The notes: generated by a model not told the origin, from the letters alone. A stretch of 64,000 nt of DNA from Actinomadura sp. J1-007 (GCF_009793335.1 NZ_WING01000003.1:372001-436000), one strand, 5' to 3'; shown: positions 18,377-28,274, numbered from the stretch's first letter. Made by a program: numbers and translations.

Positions 18377-19862
18377 ATGCGTGGTGTCGGGGGGCGGCGG
18401 GCGGCGGTGCTCGCGGCGGTGTTCGCGGGTCGTTCGTCGCGTTGCTGAACATGAGCGTGGCGACGGTCGCGCTGCCGAGGATGGCGGCGGACCTGGGGAC
18501 GGACGCGGCGGGCCTGCGGTGGGTGCTGGACGCGTACACGCTGTGCCTGTCGGCGTTGATGCTGTCGGGCGGGGTGCTGGGCGACCGTTACGGGCGGCGG
18601 CGGGTGTTCGTGGGGGCGGTGGGGGCGTTCACGCTGGGGTCGGTGCTGTGCGCGGCGGCGTCGTCGCCCGCAGCGCTGGTCGGCGGGCGGGTCGTGCAGG
18701 GCGCGGCGGCGGCGGTGATCGTGCCGGGGTCGATGTCGCTGCTGGCGCAGGCGTACCCGGACGCGGCGGCCCGCGCGCGGGTCATCGGCTGGTGGAGCGT
18801 GACGGCGAGCGTGTCGGTGGGCGCGGGGCCGCTGCTGGGCGGGCTGCTGGTGGACGCCTCGGGCGGCTGGCCGGCGGTGTTCTGGGTGGTGGTCCCGGTG
18901 GGCGTCGCGGTGGTCGCGCTGGGGGCGTGGGCGCTGCCGGAGAGCAGCGACCCGTCGCACGCCGCGCTGGACCTGCCGGGTCAGGTGCTGGGCGTGGCGT
19001 GGCTGGGCGCGCTGAGCTACGGGCTGGTGGAGGGCGGCCACCGCGGCTGGTCGTCGGCGGGGGTGGTGGCGGCGCTGGCGGTCGCGGCGGTCGCGCTGGC
19101 GGCGTTCGTGGCGGTGGAACTGCGGGCCGAACGGCCGATGCTGCCGATCCGGCTGCTGGGCCGGGCGCCGTTCGCGGCGGCGAACGCGGGGGCGCTGCTG
19201 CTGGGGCTGGGCGCGTACGGGATGTTCTTCTACCTGTCGCCCTACCTCCAGCACGTGCGCGGGTACTCGGCGACCGGTGCGGGCCTGCGGATGGTGCCGA
19301 TGGCGGTGGGGATGAGCCTGCTGGGCGCGCTGGCGGGTCGGCTGACCGCGCGGTTCGGGCCGTACGGGCCGATGGGCGGCGCGTTCGGGCTGATGGCGGC
19401 GGCGCTGCTGGGATGGGGGCGCTGCTGGACGCGGACGTCCCGTACGGGGTGGTGGCGGTGCTGCTGCTGGCGCTGGGCGCGGGCATCGGGGTCGTCCTGC
19501 CGCCGCTGAACGCCTCGGCGCTGGCGGCCGTCCCGCGGGAGCGTTCGGGCGCTGCGGCGGCGACGGTGAACGCGGTGCGGCAGACGGGCACGTCGCTGGG
19601 GATCGCGGTGCTGGGCGCGGTCCTGGCGGCGCGCAGCGGCGGCGCGGAGTCGGGAGACGCGTTCGTGACGGGCCTGCGGACGATCGCGGTCGTGGCCGGG
19701 GCGATCTCGCTGGCGGGCGCGGCCGTGGTCCTGCTGGCCCGCCGCGCCATCGCCCGCCGGTCCCCCGCCAGCCCGCTCAGCTCTCCTCCTCCCCTTCCAC
19801 CAGCCCACCCAGCCCGTCCCGCCCGGCCCGCTCAGTCCGCTCGGCGGCGTTCCGGGGGCTGA
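18377..19862 (+). CDS. MFS drug exporter, EmrB/QacA type (apparent frameshifts)
   Basis: This is a DHA2-type multidrug transporter with helices beginning MRGVGGRRAAVLAAVFAG, then NMSVATVALPRMAADLGTDAAGLRWVLDAYTLCLSALMLSGG (motif D-like) and GDRYGRRRVF (motif A), followed by at least eight further hydrophobic segments. Two frame changes are needed: near 18430, to join AAVFAG to SFVALLNMSVATV, and near 19412, to join MAAALLG to MGALLDADVPYGVVAVLLLALGAG. Both are in G-rich runs. The last ~30 residues after LLARRAIARRSP are Pro/Ser-rich and the stop at 19862 is the least certain part. Divergent MerR regulator at 17654-18274 is the probable controller. Confidence 0.82.
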
Positions 19863-20034
19863 GGCCCGGTGGTGCTGGGCGATCGCCGTTCCGCCGCTCT
19901 GCCAGAGGGTTTTCGGTGAGTGGAAGGGGAGGGTTTCGTGCGGGGCTCGGGGTGGCGAGGCTTACCGGGGGACTTGTGCCCGGGTGGGCGGGCGGTCCGG
20001 CGTGCGCCGACGGGGCGTGCTTTGAGGAGGAACG

Positions 20035-21491
20035 ATGACGCTGCTCGATCCCGGCATCTGGACGGGAAAGATCTTCGATGGCGGCTGGATCGCGGGCGGG
20101 GACGGGTCGTACGACGTCACCGAGCCCGCGACCGGGGGGACGCTCGGCGTGCTCGGGCGGGCGGACGGCGAGGACGTGGCGCGGGCGGCGCGGGCCGCGG
20201 CGCGGGCGCAGTGGGACTGGGCGGCGCGCACGTACGAGGAGCGGGCGGCGGTGCTGCGGGCGGCCGGGCGGCTGTTCGAGGAGCACGCCGAGGAGGTCCG
20301 GGGGTGGGTCGTCCGCGAGGCGGGGTCGGTGCCGGCGAAGGCGGAGCTGGAGGCGCGGTTCGCGGCGGGGCTGTGCTACGAGGCCGCGGGGCTGGCGTCG
20401 CATCCGCAGGGGCTGGTGCTCCCGTCGGCGCAGCCGCGGTGGAGCCTGGCGCGGCGGCGCCCGGCCGGGGTGGTGAGCGTGATCGCGCCGTTCAACTTCC
20501 CGCTGATCCTGTCGATGCGTTCGGTGGCTCCGGCGCTGGCGCTGGGGAACGCGGTGCTGCTCAAGCCGGACCCGCGGACGGCGGTGTGCGGCGGCGTGGT
20601 GCTCGCGCGGGTCTTCGAGGAGGCGGGGCTGCCGGCGGGGCTGCTGCACCTGCTGCCGGGCGGCGCGGAGGCCGGTGAGGCGGTCGTGGCGGCGCCGGAG
20701 GTGCGGGTGGTGTCGTTCACCGGGTCCACGGCGGCGGGGCGGAAGATCGGCGAGGTGTGCGGGCGGCTGCTTAAGCGCGCGCATCTGGAGCTGGGCGGCA
20801 ATAACGCGCTGATCGTCCTGCCGGGCGCGGAGGTGCCCAAGGCGGTGTCGGCGGGCGCGTGGGGGTCGTTCCTGCACCAGGGGCAGATCTGCATGACGAC
20901 CGGGCGGCACCTGGTGCACGAGAGCCTGCACGAGGAGTACGTGGCGGCGCTGGCCGACAAGGCCGACGGGCTGCCGGTGGGCGACCCGGCGTCCGGGAAG
21001 GTCGCGCTGGGCCCGATCATCGACGAGCGGCAGCTCGCGCACGTGGACGCGCTGGTCCGCGACACGGTGGCGGCGGGCGCGCGGCTGGCGGCGGGCGGCA
21101 CGCACGAGGGGCTGTTCTACCGGCCGACGGTGCTGGCGGAGGTGACGCCGTCGATGCCCGCGTACGCGGGCGAGGTGTTCGGTCCGGTGGCGCCGGTGGT
21201 CCCGTTCTCGACGGTGGACGAGGCGGTCGAGCTGGCGGCCGACAGCGAGTACGGGCTGTCGCTGGGGATCCTCGGCGACGTGGGGCAGGCGATGCGGATC
21301 GCCGACGCGGTCCCGACGGGCCTGGTCCACATCAACGACCAGACGGTGAACGACGAGCCGGTCGTGCCGTTCGGGGCCTGGCGGCGTCGGGCAACGGCTC
21401 GCGGTTCGGCGGCCCGGAGGCCAACATCGACGCGTTCACCGAGACGCAGTGGCTGACGATGCGCGGCGAGATCGCCCCCCACCCGTTCTGA
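20035..21491 (+). CDS. NAD(P)-dependent aldehyde dehydrogenase, benzaldehyde/vanillin type (apparent frameshift)
   Basis: The product, about 485 residues after repair, oxidises an aldehyde to the acid. It shows the cofactor segment VSVIAPFNFPLILSMRSVAPALALGNAVLLKPD, the FTGSTAAGRKI turn, the general-base Glu in LELGGNN, the catalytic Cys in QGQICMTTGR and the EVFGPVAPVVPF motif. These are closest to aromatic aldehyde dehydrogenases. Near 21380 one base must be restored in the run GGGGCC to read FGGLAASGNGSRFGGPEANIDAFTETQW in place of GAWRRRATARG, ending at 21491. The ATG at 20035 follows GAGGAAC. It may act with the FAD monooxygenase 1.7 kb downstream on aromatic compounds; that link is inference. 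Confidence 0.9.
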
Positions 21492-21561
21492 CGGGGCGGC
21501 CGGGTTGGGACGACCCGGCGGGACGGGGTGGCGGGCGGGGGCGGGAGCGGAGAATGGGCGC

Positions 21562-22131
21562 ATGGTGGCTGAGCGGCTGGAGAGCGAACGGCTGGTGCTG
21601 CGGCGCTGGCGCGAGGAGGACCGGGCGCCGTTCGCGGCGCTGAACGCCGACGCGGAGGTGATGGAGCACTTCCCGGCGCCGCTGTCGCGGGCGGAGAGCG
21701 ACGCGATGATCGAACGGATCGAGGCGGGGTTCGAGCGCGACGGGTTCGGGCTGTGGGCGGTGGAGGCGTCGGGCGAGCTCATCGGCGTCGCGGGCTTGCA
21801 GGTGCCGGCGTTCGAGGCCCCCTTCCTGCCGGGCGTGGAGATCGGCTGGCGGCTGGCGCGGTCGGCGTGGGGGCGCGGGTACGCGTCCGAGGCGGCGCGG
21901 CGGGCGCTGGCGTTCGGCTTCGAGGAGGCGGGGCTGGAGGAGGTCGTGGCGTTCACCGTCGCCCGGAACGTCCGGTCGCAGGCCGTGATGCGGCGCATCG
22001 GGATGGTCCGCGACGCCGACGGCGACTTCGACCATCCGGGACTGCCCGCCGGGCATCCGCTGCGCCCCCATGTGCTGTGGCGGATCGGCGCGGAGCGCTG
22101 GAACGCCTCGTTCAGCGCAGCACGCCGTTGA
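21562..22131 (+). CDS. GNAT-family acetyltransferase, RimJ/RimL type
   Basis: This 189-residue acetyltransferase has the RimJ-type opening LESERLVLRRWREEDRAPFAALNADAEVMEHF, the GVEIGWRLARSAWGRGYASEAARRALAFGFEEAGLEEV acetyl-CoA region (loop RSAWGRGYA) and the ending VRSQAVMRRIGM. Such proteins acetylate protein N-termini or small amines. The ATG at 21562 follows GGAGAA; earlier frames are Gly-rich and unlike the family. Its last 20 bases overlap the end of the convergent TetR gene. Confidence 0.88.
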   Translation: MVAERLESERLVLRRWREEDRAPFAALNADAEVMEHFPAPLSRAESDAMIERIEAGFERDGFGLWAVEASGELIGVAGLQVPAFEAPFLPGVEIGWRLARSAWGRGYASEAARRALAFGFEEAGLEEVVAFTVARNVRSQAVMRRIGMVRDADGDFDHPGLPAGHPLRPHVLWRIGAERWNASFSAARR

Positions 22132-23106
22132 GGAAGTCGCGGACGGCGGTGCGCAGGTCGTCGAGGCCGGGCTCGGCCCCGGCGCCGGCGAGCGCGTAGA
22201 ACATCAGCCCTTCGGCGAACGCGACGAGGCGGTCGCCGTGGCGTTCGGGGTCGTTGGACCCGGCGGCGGCGAGGAGGGCGACGGCGGTCCGCCGGAAGTG
22301 CCTGCCGCGCGCGTCGTAGAGGGCCCGCAGTTCCGGGCGGCGCGTGGCCTCCAGCGCCAGTTCGTACCGGGCGAGGGTCCGCCGCCGGTCCTCGCGCAGC
22401 TCGGCGTGCACGAGCCGCGCGGCGAGCTCGGCGACCTCCGCCACCGGCATGGGCCGCCGCAGCCCCACCGGATGCCCCGCCCCCGTCCCCCCGCCGAGCC
22501 CTTTCCCGCCCCCGGAGTGAAGGTTGGACGCGTCCCCGACCCCGGCCCCGGCTCCGGTCCCAGCCCTGACTCCGGCCCCGGCCCCGGCTGCCAGGCCGGA
22601 GCGGGCGCCAGGCCCGGTATCTGTGCCGGACCTGCCGATGCCGGCCCCAGCCCCGCCTCCAGCCGCCGCCAGATCAGAGCTGGTGCCGGACCTGCCGCCG
22701 GAGCCGGCCCCGGCATGAGCGCCAGCACCGGTTCCAGTACCGGAGCCGGTCTCGTCGTCGTCACCGGTGCCGGTGTCGGTGCTGCGTGGCCCGGAGTCTG
22801 CGGCGGCCCCGGCCCGGCCCCGGTTGCGGCGTGGGGGGCGGTCCCGGCGTGAGTGACGGTCCCTGCCGCGGAGTCCTGGCCGAGGACGAGGTCGTCCAGG
22901 GCGGCGAAGTGGCGTTCCTCCAGTTCCGTGAGCCGGACGAGCGCGAGCTCCAAGAGGGCGGCGCGCGTGCGGGCCAGGTTGGACGTGGAGCCGGTGGGGA
23001 GCCCGGCGGCCTCGTCGACGGCGCGGTGGGTGAGGCCGCGCATGCCGCGTTCGGCGAGCAGGGTGATGGCGGCTTCGGCGACGAGTTCCGCACGGCTGGA
23101 GATCAC
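22112..23106 (-). CDS. TetR-family regulator with long disordered insert (apparent frameshift)
   Basis: The first ~75 residues are a TetR HTH and helix 4 (ELVAEAAITLLAERGMRGLTHRAVDEAAGLPTGSTSNLARTRAALLELALVRL). A Pro/Ala/Gly-rich segment of about 130 residues follows, encoded between roughly 22880 and 22480, and only then the ligand domain (MPVAEVAELAARLVHAELREDRRRTLARYELALEATRRPELRALYD ... RLVAFAEGLMFYALAG). A frame change near 22468 joins the insert to the ligand domain. In ordinary homologues the two parts are nearly contiguous. It is divergent from the FAD monooxygenase across a strong dyad and should repress it. Confidence 0.82.
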
Positions 23107-23114
23107 CCGTGGAT

Positions 23115-23167
23115 ACTACCGGCGTAGTGATACTTCATCCGTAGTATGGTCGCACTACGGATGTAGT
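23115..23167. promoter_or_regulatory. Multi-dyad TetR operator upstream of the FAD monooxygenase
   Basis: The 77-base divergent gap contains ACTAC-CGGC-GTAGT (23115-23128) and ACTAC-GGAT-GTAGT (23154-23167), plus a 10-base inverted repeat CATCCGTAGT/ACTACGGATG (23136-23145 with 23154-23163). TAGTAT at 23142-23147 is a plausible -10 for the rightward gene and lies inside the dyads. Binding here would shut both directions. Confidence 0.8.
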
Positions 23168-23183
23168 TACGGAGGTTCCGGGG

Positions 23184-24344
23184 ATGGCACGGCACGCGAT
23201 CGTGATCGGCGGGGGCATCGGAGGGCTCACGGCCGCCGCCGCGCTGAGCGGCAAGGGCTGGACGGTCACGCTGTACGAGAGGGCGGGGTCGCTGGAGCCG
23301 ATCGGTTCGGGTCTGGCGTTGGGACCGAACGCGCTGCGCGCCCTGGACACGCTCGGGGGCGTCGGTGACGCCGTACGGGCGCTGGCGGCATTCCGGGGCG
23401 ACGGGGGCCTGCGCCGTCCCGGGGGGACGTGGCTCAACCGCACCAGCGCCGAAGCCGCGGCCGCCCGTTTCGGCGATCCGATCCTGACGCTGCTGCGCAG
23501 CGCGCTGGTGGACCTGCTGGCCGCGCGGCTGCCCGACGACTCGGTACGGCTCGGCACGACGATCGCCTCGGTCTCCCCCGCCGACGGAACGGTCACCACG
23601 GAGGCGGGCGACCGCGAGCAGGCGGACCTCGTCGTCGCGGCGGACGGTATCCACTCCGCCACGCGCGACACCTTGTTCCCGGACCATCCGCGGCCCGCGT
23701 ACTCAGGCGTGACCGCGTGGCGGGTGGTCGTTCCCGGCGTCGATGTGAACGGGCGGGCGTCGGAGACGTGGGGCCGCCGGCTGGTCTTCGGCGTGACGCC
23801 GCTGGCGGACCGGAACGTGTACTGCTACGCGACCGCGCCGTCCGCGCCGGACGCCCGCGCGGACGACGAACTGGCGTTGCTGCGCCGCCTGTTCGGCGCG
23901 TGGCACGACCCGATCCCCGAGTTGCTGGCGCAGGCGTCGCCCGAAGCGATCCTGCGCAACGACGTTTACGCGCTGGAACGTCCGCTGCCCGAGTTCCACC
24001 ACCGGCGGGTGGCGCTGCTCGGGGACGCCGCGCATCCGATGACCCCGAACCTGGGCCAGGGCGCCTGCCAGGCCATCGAGGACGCGATCGTTCTGGCGCA
24101 CGAGGTGACCGACGGCGGCGGCCTGCCCGCGTACACGGCGGCGCGCCTGCCCCGAACAACCAGGATCATGCAACGTTCGAGCGCCATCTCCCGCCTCACG
24201 CGCCTGCGCGGCGTCCTCCCGGTGACGGCGCGCGACACCGCCCTGTGGCTCGGCGGCCGCCTGGGCCCCGGCGCCGTGATCCGCCAGGGCGACGCCATCT
24301 TCAACTGGCGCCCACCCACCTCCCCCACCACCACTCCCCGCTGA
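23184..24344 (+). CDS. FAD-dependent monooxygenase, aromatic hydroxylase type
   Basis: This 386-residue group A flavoprotein monooxygenase has GGGIGG in the Rossmann motif, the DG motif (VVAADGIHSATR), and the GD motif LLGDAAHPMTPNLGQGACQAIEDA that contacts FAD ribose and phosphate. Members hydroxylate phenolic or polyketide substrates with NAD(P)H and oxygen. The ATG at 23184 follows GGAGG. The C-terminal ~15 residues are Pro/Thr-rich. The divergent TetR gene and shared operator suggest substrate induction, and the aldehyde dehydrogenase upstream could be functionally linked. Confidence 0.93.
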   Translation: MARHAIVIGGGIGGLTAAAALSGKGWTVTLYERAGSLEPIGSGLALGPNALRALDTLGGVGDAVRALAAFRGDGGLRRPGGTWLNRTSAEAAAARFGDPILTLLRSALVDLLAARLPDDSVRLGTTIASVSPADGTVTTEAGDREQADLVVAADGIHSATRDTLFPDHPRPAYSGVTAWRVVVPGVDVNGRASETWGRRLVFGVTPLADRNVYCYATAPSAPDARADDELALLRRLFGAWHDPIPELLAQASPEAILRNDVYALERPLPEFHHRRVALLGDAAHPMTPNLGQGACQAIEDAIVLAHEVTDGGGLPAYTAARLPRTTRIMQRSSAISRLTRLRGVLPVTARDTALWLGGRLGPGAVIRQGDAIFNWRPPTSPTTTPR

Positions 24345-25030
24345 CCACTCCTCTCACGCGACCCGGCACCCGGCGCCCCGCCGACAATCCAGCCGCCGAC
24401 CACTGTCGGCCCACCCACACCCGTCCCGCCCTCACACCACCGACCGCCCCGATGCCTGAACGGCGGGCCGAATGCGGGACGGGTCCGGGAACGGGAGCAG
24501 ATGCGGGTACGGGATCGGACGCGGACGGGTCGGCGGGACTCTACGTTCGGGCGGGCGCGGCGGGGCGACGGGACGCGTATGCCGCGACGGGGCCGCACGG
24601 CGCAGCCACGCTGGGCAGTACGCAAGCCGCCGCTAGTCCGAGGCGCGGCCGACCGACCGGCCGGTCGCTCCGCGCCGCGACCGGCGCTGACGGCGTGGCG
24701 CTGACGGCGGCCCTGGCTCCCGGGCCGCGCCAGGGCCAGCACCCCGCCTCAGCGGACGCGCCGTCCTGTGCAGGCGTAGGGACGGGCCGACGGAAAGCCG
24801 TACAGCGTCGTTGCGTCGACCCGCGCGGCTCTGCCCCACCTCGCTCATCGGCGCCACCGGACCGGCGAACACCTCCCGCGCCGCCGCCGGGATCGCCGCA
24901 CAGGCCCGGCCGATGCCCGGCCGGGCATCGGCCGGACGAAAGGCGGCCGTCGACGGCCGGTGCGCAGTGCGCGGGCGCGGTAGGCGCGGTGGGGCGGATG
25001 CATCGGCCTTGGGGCCGTTCTGGTGGGGGC
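24345..25030. other. Gene-free gap between convergent genes
   Basis: No frame here shows convincing codon pattern or a recognisable motif. The stretch holds short GGGTCCGGGAACGGG-like repeats, the palindrome GACCGG-CCGGTC at 24655-24666 and a 30-base perfect palindrome described separately. Confidence 0.6.
24906..24935. terminator. Perfect 30-base palindrome, probable bidirectional terminator
   Basis: The arm CCGGCCGATGCCCGG (24906-24920) is followed directly by its exact complement (24921-24935) with no loop bases. It lies between the convergent FAD monooxygenase and SCO6745-like genes, so bidirectional termination is the simplest reading. It would also form a cruciform. Confidence 0.5.
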
Positions 25031-25774
25031 TCAGGTGAAGACGGCTCGTTCTGCCTTTTCGAGGAGGGTGACCAGTTCGTCGGCCTGGGGCTTGTCGAGG
25101 GCGGTGAAGGCGGGGGCCATCAGTTCGTCGGTGAGCCGTTCGGCGTCGTCGTGCCGTCGGCGTACGTCTTCGGTGACCTCGGGGTACGGGCGCGGCCAGC
25201 CGAAGTACTCGGCGTTCGGTTCGCCGTCGGGGAGGATCGCCGACTTGCCGCTGAGGACCGCCTCCAGGGGGCTGAGCCCGCTGGCGAGGACCGCGACGAT
25301 GTGCAGGCCGCCGCGGAGTTCGCGTACGACGTGGGCGAGGTGGATCACGCGGGCCCGGTCGTCCTCGGGCAGCGGCATCGCCCGCCAGCCGCCGAACAGC
25401 GGCGCGCCGACCACGTCCGCGCCGTCCGCGACGAGCTTGAGGAGGTCGGCCAGGCGCGCCGACTCGGCGAAGTCGGCGAGTGTGCGGCGGCCGAAGTCGT
25501 GGGCCACGGCGGCGTACCGGTCGGCGGCGGTCGCCGCGGGCAGGCCGGCGCCCGCTTCCCATGCCTGCCGTACGGTCTCGAGCGGGAAGAACCCGGCTGC
25601 GGAGGCGACGACGTCCGCGTCCACCTCGCCGAGGACTCCGAAGCGGCCTCGGAAGTACGGCGTCCAGCCGGTCAGCCCGGTCTCCGCCGAGTACGCCTTC
25701 GCCTCCCTGGAGGCCATGAACGCTCCGCCCAGCCGTCCGACCGGCCCCGCCACCGCCGCCGCGATCTCCCGCAT
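25031..25774 (-). CDS. SCO6745-family protein
   Basis: This is a 247-residue soluble helical protein of the actinobacterial SCO6745-like family, related to MarR-type helix-turn-helix folds but of unknown function. Typical segments are the early YFRGRFGVLGEVDADVVASAAGFFPLETVRQAWE, the central WRAMPLPEDDRARVIHLAHVVRELRGGLHIVAVLASGLSPLEAVL and the late GPNAEYFGWP-like GEPNAEYFGWPRPYPEV. The ATG at 25774 gives a full-length match. It is monocistronic. Many genomes carry it near redox or mycothiol genes, but nothing nearby fixes the role here. Confidence 0.8.
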   Translation of the reverse strand: MREIAAAVAGPVGRLGGAFMASREAKAYSAETGLTGWTPYFRGRFGVLGEVDADVVASAAGFFPLETVRQAWEAGAGLPAATAADRYAAVAHDFGRRTLADFAESARLADLLKLVADGADVVGAPLFGGWRAMPLPEDDRARVIHLAHVVRELRGGLHIVAVLASGLSPLEAVLSGKSAILPDGEPNAEYFGWPRPYPEVTEDVRRRHDDAERLTDELMAPAFTALDKPQADELVTLLEKAERAVFT

Positions 25775-26244
25775 CCCGTCCGTCCTCTCCTAGACCGAAC
25801 CGCATTCTATGGCTCCCCGCCCGCGATCTTCAGTCCCCTTCGCGCCTTCTCCGGGGAGGGGCCGCGCACCGCGGACGTCGGCGTCCCTCTTCCAGGGCGT
25901 CGTCGCGGACGGTCCGGGTGCCATCGCGCCCGGTGCGGCCCTCGAAGGCGGATGTGGGGGCGGAGTGCAGTGCCGGGAACGGGTACGACGCGGACGCCGC
26001 CCGAGAGAAGCCATGCCGCGTCGAGCTGGCCGGAGGTGACGCCGCGAGCGGCGGTGCAGGACGCGGACGAGGGCTAGTGACCGCCAGGGAAGGCGCGGCG
26101 GCGGAGCTTCCTCGCGAGCTCTCTGTCCGTACGGCTGGCTGGCGGTGTCGAGCAGGGCGCCGCCCGCCTTGAGGGGTGGCGTGGACGGGGCGCGGCCTCG
26201 TCCGGGTCGGCGGGGTGGTGCGGCGGGGTCGTACGGTGGGGGCC
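25775..26244. other. Gene-free gap
   Basis: This 470-base stretch lies between two divergent genes. I see no coding pattern and no RNA gene; promoters for the SCO6745-like gene and alkB should be here but no clear -35/-10 pair stands out. Confidence 0.5.
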
Positions 26245-26979
26245 ATGACAGCGCTGATTCCGCGCCCGCGGTCGGTTCTGGCGCCGGGGGCCGTGCATGT
26301 TCCCGGGTGGCTGGACGAGCGGGAGCAGCGGCGGCTGGTGCAGGCGTGCCGGGAGTGGGCGCGTCCGCCCGCGGGGATGCGGCGCACGCGGCTGCCGGGC
26401 GGTGGCGTGATGTCGGTGCAGACGGTGTGCCTCGGGTGGCATTGGGAGCCGTACCGGTACGTGCGGCAGGTGGACGGGCATCCGGTCAAGGCGTTCCCGG
26501 GATGGCTGGCGGACCTGGGCCGCCGCGCCGTCGCCGAGGCGTACGCCCCCGGGCCCGTCCCGTTCGACGAACCGAACGACGACGGGCCGGCGGGCGGCCC
26601 CCTGGGCGGCTCGCCGAACGGGACGCGGGATGCCGCGCGTTCGTACGCCCCCGATGTGGCGCTGGTGAACTTCTACGACGCGGACGCGCGGATGGGCCTG
26701 CATCAGGACCGCGACGAGCGCAGCCGCGCGCCGGTGGTGTCGCTGAGCCTGGGCGACACCGGGGTTTTCCGGTTCGGGAACACCGAGTCGCGCGGTCGTC
26801 CGTGGGTGGACGTGGAGCTGGAGTCGGGTGACCTGGTGGTGTTCGGCGGGCCGTCGCGGCTGGCGTACCACGGGGTGACCAGGATCGTTCCGGGTTCGGG
26901 GCCGGGCGGTATCGGCCTGGACGGTGGAGGCCGCCTCAACCTCACCCTGCGCGAATCGGGCCTCGACGCTTCCTGCTGA
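26245..26979 (+). CDS. alkB: AlkB-type 2-oxoglutarate/Fe(II) DNA dioxygenase
   Basis: AlkB oxidatively removes methyl groups from 1-meA and 3-meC. The product has 244 residues. The iron ligands are visible as H-x-D in GLHQDRDE and the distal His in RLAYHGVTRI, and the 2-oxoglutarate/substrate arginines lie in RLNLTLR. NFYDADARMGLHQD and SLSLGDTGVFRFGN match bacterial AlkB closely. A short Gly/Pro/Asn-rich loop precedes NFY. The ATG at 26245 follows GGTGGGGG. It is monocistronic. Confidence 0.93.
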   Translation: MTALIPRPRSVLAPGAVHVPGWLDEREQRRLVQACREWARPPAGMRRTRLPGGGVMSVQTVCLGWHWEPYRYVRQVDGHPVKAFPGWLADLGRRAVAEAYAPGPVPFDEPNDDGPAGGPLGGSPNGTRDAARSYAPDVALVNFYDADARMGLHQDRDERSRAPVVSLSLGDTGVFRFGNTESRGRPWVDVELESGDLVVFGGPSRLAYHGVTRIVPGSGPGGIGLDGGGRLNLTLRESGLDASC

Positions 26980-27431
26980 TCTCCCGCCGTGCGTTGCCCG
27001 CTGTGCCCCGCCCGCCGGTCAGTCGACCACCGCGTGCCGGGCGATGCCTGCGGGCGAACCGGTCACCGTGAGCCGGCCGATTGCCGCGGCCGGCCCGCCA
27101 TCACGGCCCGGACGGGTCGTCGCGGGCGGGGGCGCGGCGGGCCGGGGGTCGTGGCGGGCCGGACGGCCGGACGGTCATCGCGGGCGGACCGGCGAACAGG
27201 CGGTGGTGCGTCCTGTCCTGCGCACGACCGGGAGCACGAACCGCCGATGGCCGAGGGAGCGGTGGCCGAGGGAGCGGTGGCCGTCCGGTGCCAGCGGCGT
27301 GGATGCCCAGGTCCGTGCGCCTGCGGAAGGCAGTCGCATGGACCTGGGCCGGGGGGTGAGCCAACGCGGGCGACGCGTACGGTGCGAGGGGTACGGGACG
27401 TTTCGTGTGTGCCCGCACGTGTCACATCGGC
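26980..27431. other. Gene-free gap
   Basis: No frame is convincing on either strand. A 15-base unit CGAGGGAGCGGTGGC is repeated directly around 27250-27282. The region is the 3' side of both alkB and erm and probably carries their terminators. Confidence 0.5.
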
Positions 27432-28274
27432 TTAGCCGTCGCTCGCCCTGGCCGACGATGGTCCGATCTGGTGGAGGGCGCGGAAGAGGGTGATCCACTG
27501 ATCGGGGTGGGCGTGGGCGACGACCGTTCCGGGGTGCAGGCGGGCTGCGCGGAACGCGGCGTCCACGCGGGCGTGCGGGTAGGCGCGGCGCAGGGAGGCG
27601 CGGAGGGTTCCGCCTTTGCCCTGGAATCCGAGGGCGACGCAGGCGCGGTAGTCGTCCAGCGCGGTCGGCGGGATGAGGGGCCGGGCGCGGCGGTCCAGGC
27701 GCAGGATCCCCGCGTCGACACGTGGCACGGGACGGAACCGGCCGCGGTCGATGCGTTCACCCAGCCGCCAGGTGAACTCGGGCCAGTTCTGGACGGTGAG
27801 CAGACTCCAGCGCCCGTAGTCGCCGGTGCGTTTGCGCGCGTACTCCAGTTGGGTGATGAACGTGGCGGTGAGGACGCCGGGGGCGTTCAGCGTCCAGGAC
27901 ACGATGCGGGACGTGGCGCTGTAGGGGATGTTGCCGGCGAGGTGGAACGGCTCGCGCGGAGCACGCACTTTCAGGAAATCCTGCTGAACGCAGCGGACGT
28001 TGGGCAGGTCGTCGCAGCGTGCCCGCAGGCGCCGGGCGAGGCGGGGGTCGATCTCGTAGGCGATGACGTGTTCGGCGTGCTCGGCCAGGGCGGTGGTGAT
28101 GCGGCCGTCGCCCGCGCCGATCTCGACGACGAGGCCGGGTGGATTCCCGGGGACGCTGCGTGCGAACCGCCGGATGGCGGCCGGGTCGGCGAGGAAGTTC
28201 TGGGACAGGGCGCGTCGGGCGCGGTCTTGCGCCGTACGGCCGGCGGGCGTGGTGGTGTGGTGCCGCTGGGGCAT
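27432..28274 (-). CDS. erm: 23S rRNA adenine-N6-methyltransferase (Erm)
   Basis: Erm enzymes methylate A2058 of 23S rRNA and give macrolide-lincosamide-streptogramin B resistance. The 280-residue product shows ALSQNFLADPAAIRRFAR, the SAM loop VVEIGAGDGRITTALA, the acidic YEIDPRL, QQDFLKV and the catalytic motif IV NIPYSATSRIV, which distinguish it within the KsgA/Erm superfamily together with the RRPxxTLRASLRR-like end. The ATG at 28274 has AAGGA upstream; an in-frame ATG at 28478 would add 68 low-complexity residues. A long untranslated leader with a palindrome lies upstream, as expected for an inducible resistance gene. Confidence 0.9.
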   Translation of the reverse strand: MPQRHHTTTPAGRTAQDRARRALSQNFLADPAAIRRFARSVPGNPPGLVVEIGAGDGRITTALAEHAEHVIAYEIDPRLARRLRARCDDLPNVRCVQQDFLKVRAPREPFHLAGNIPYSATSRIVSWTLNAPGVLTATFITQLEYARKRTGDYGRWSLLTVQNWPEFTWRLGERIDRGRFRPVPRVDAGILRLDRRARPLIPPTALDDYRACVALGFQGKGGTLRASLRRAYPHARVDAAFRAARLHPGTVVAHAHPDQWITLFRALHQIGPSSARASDG

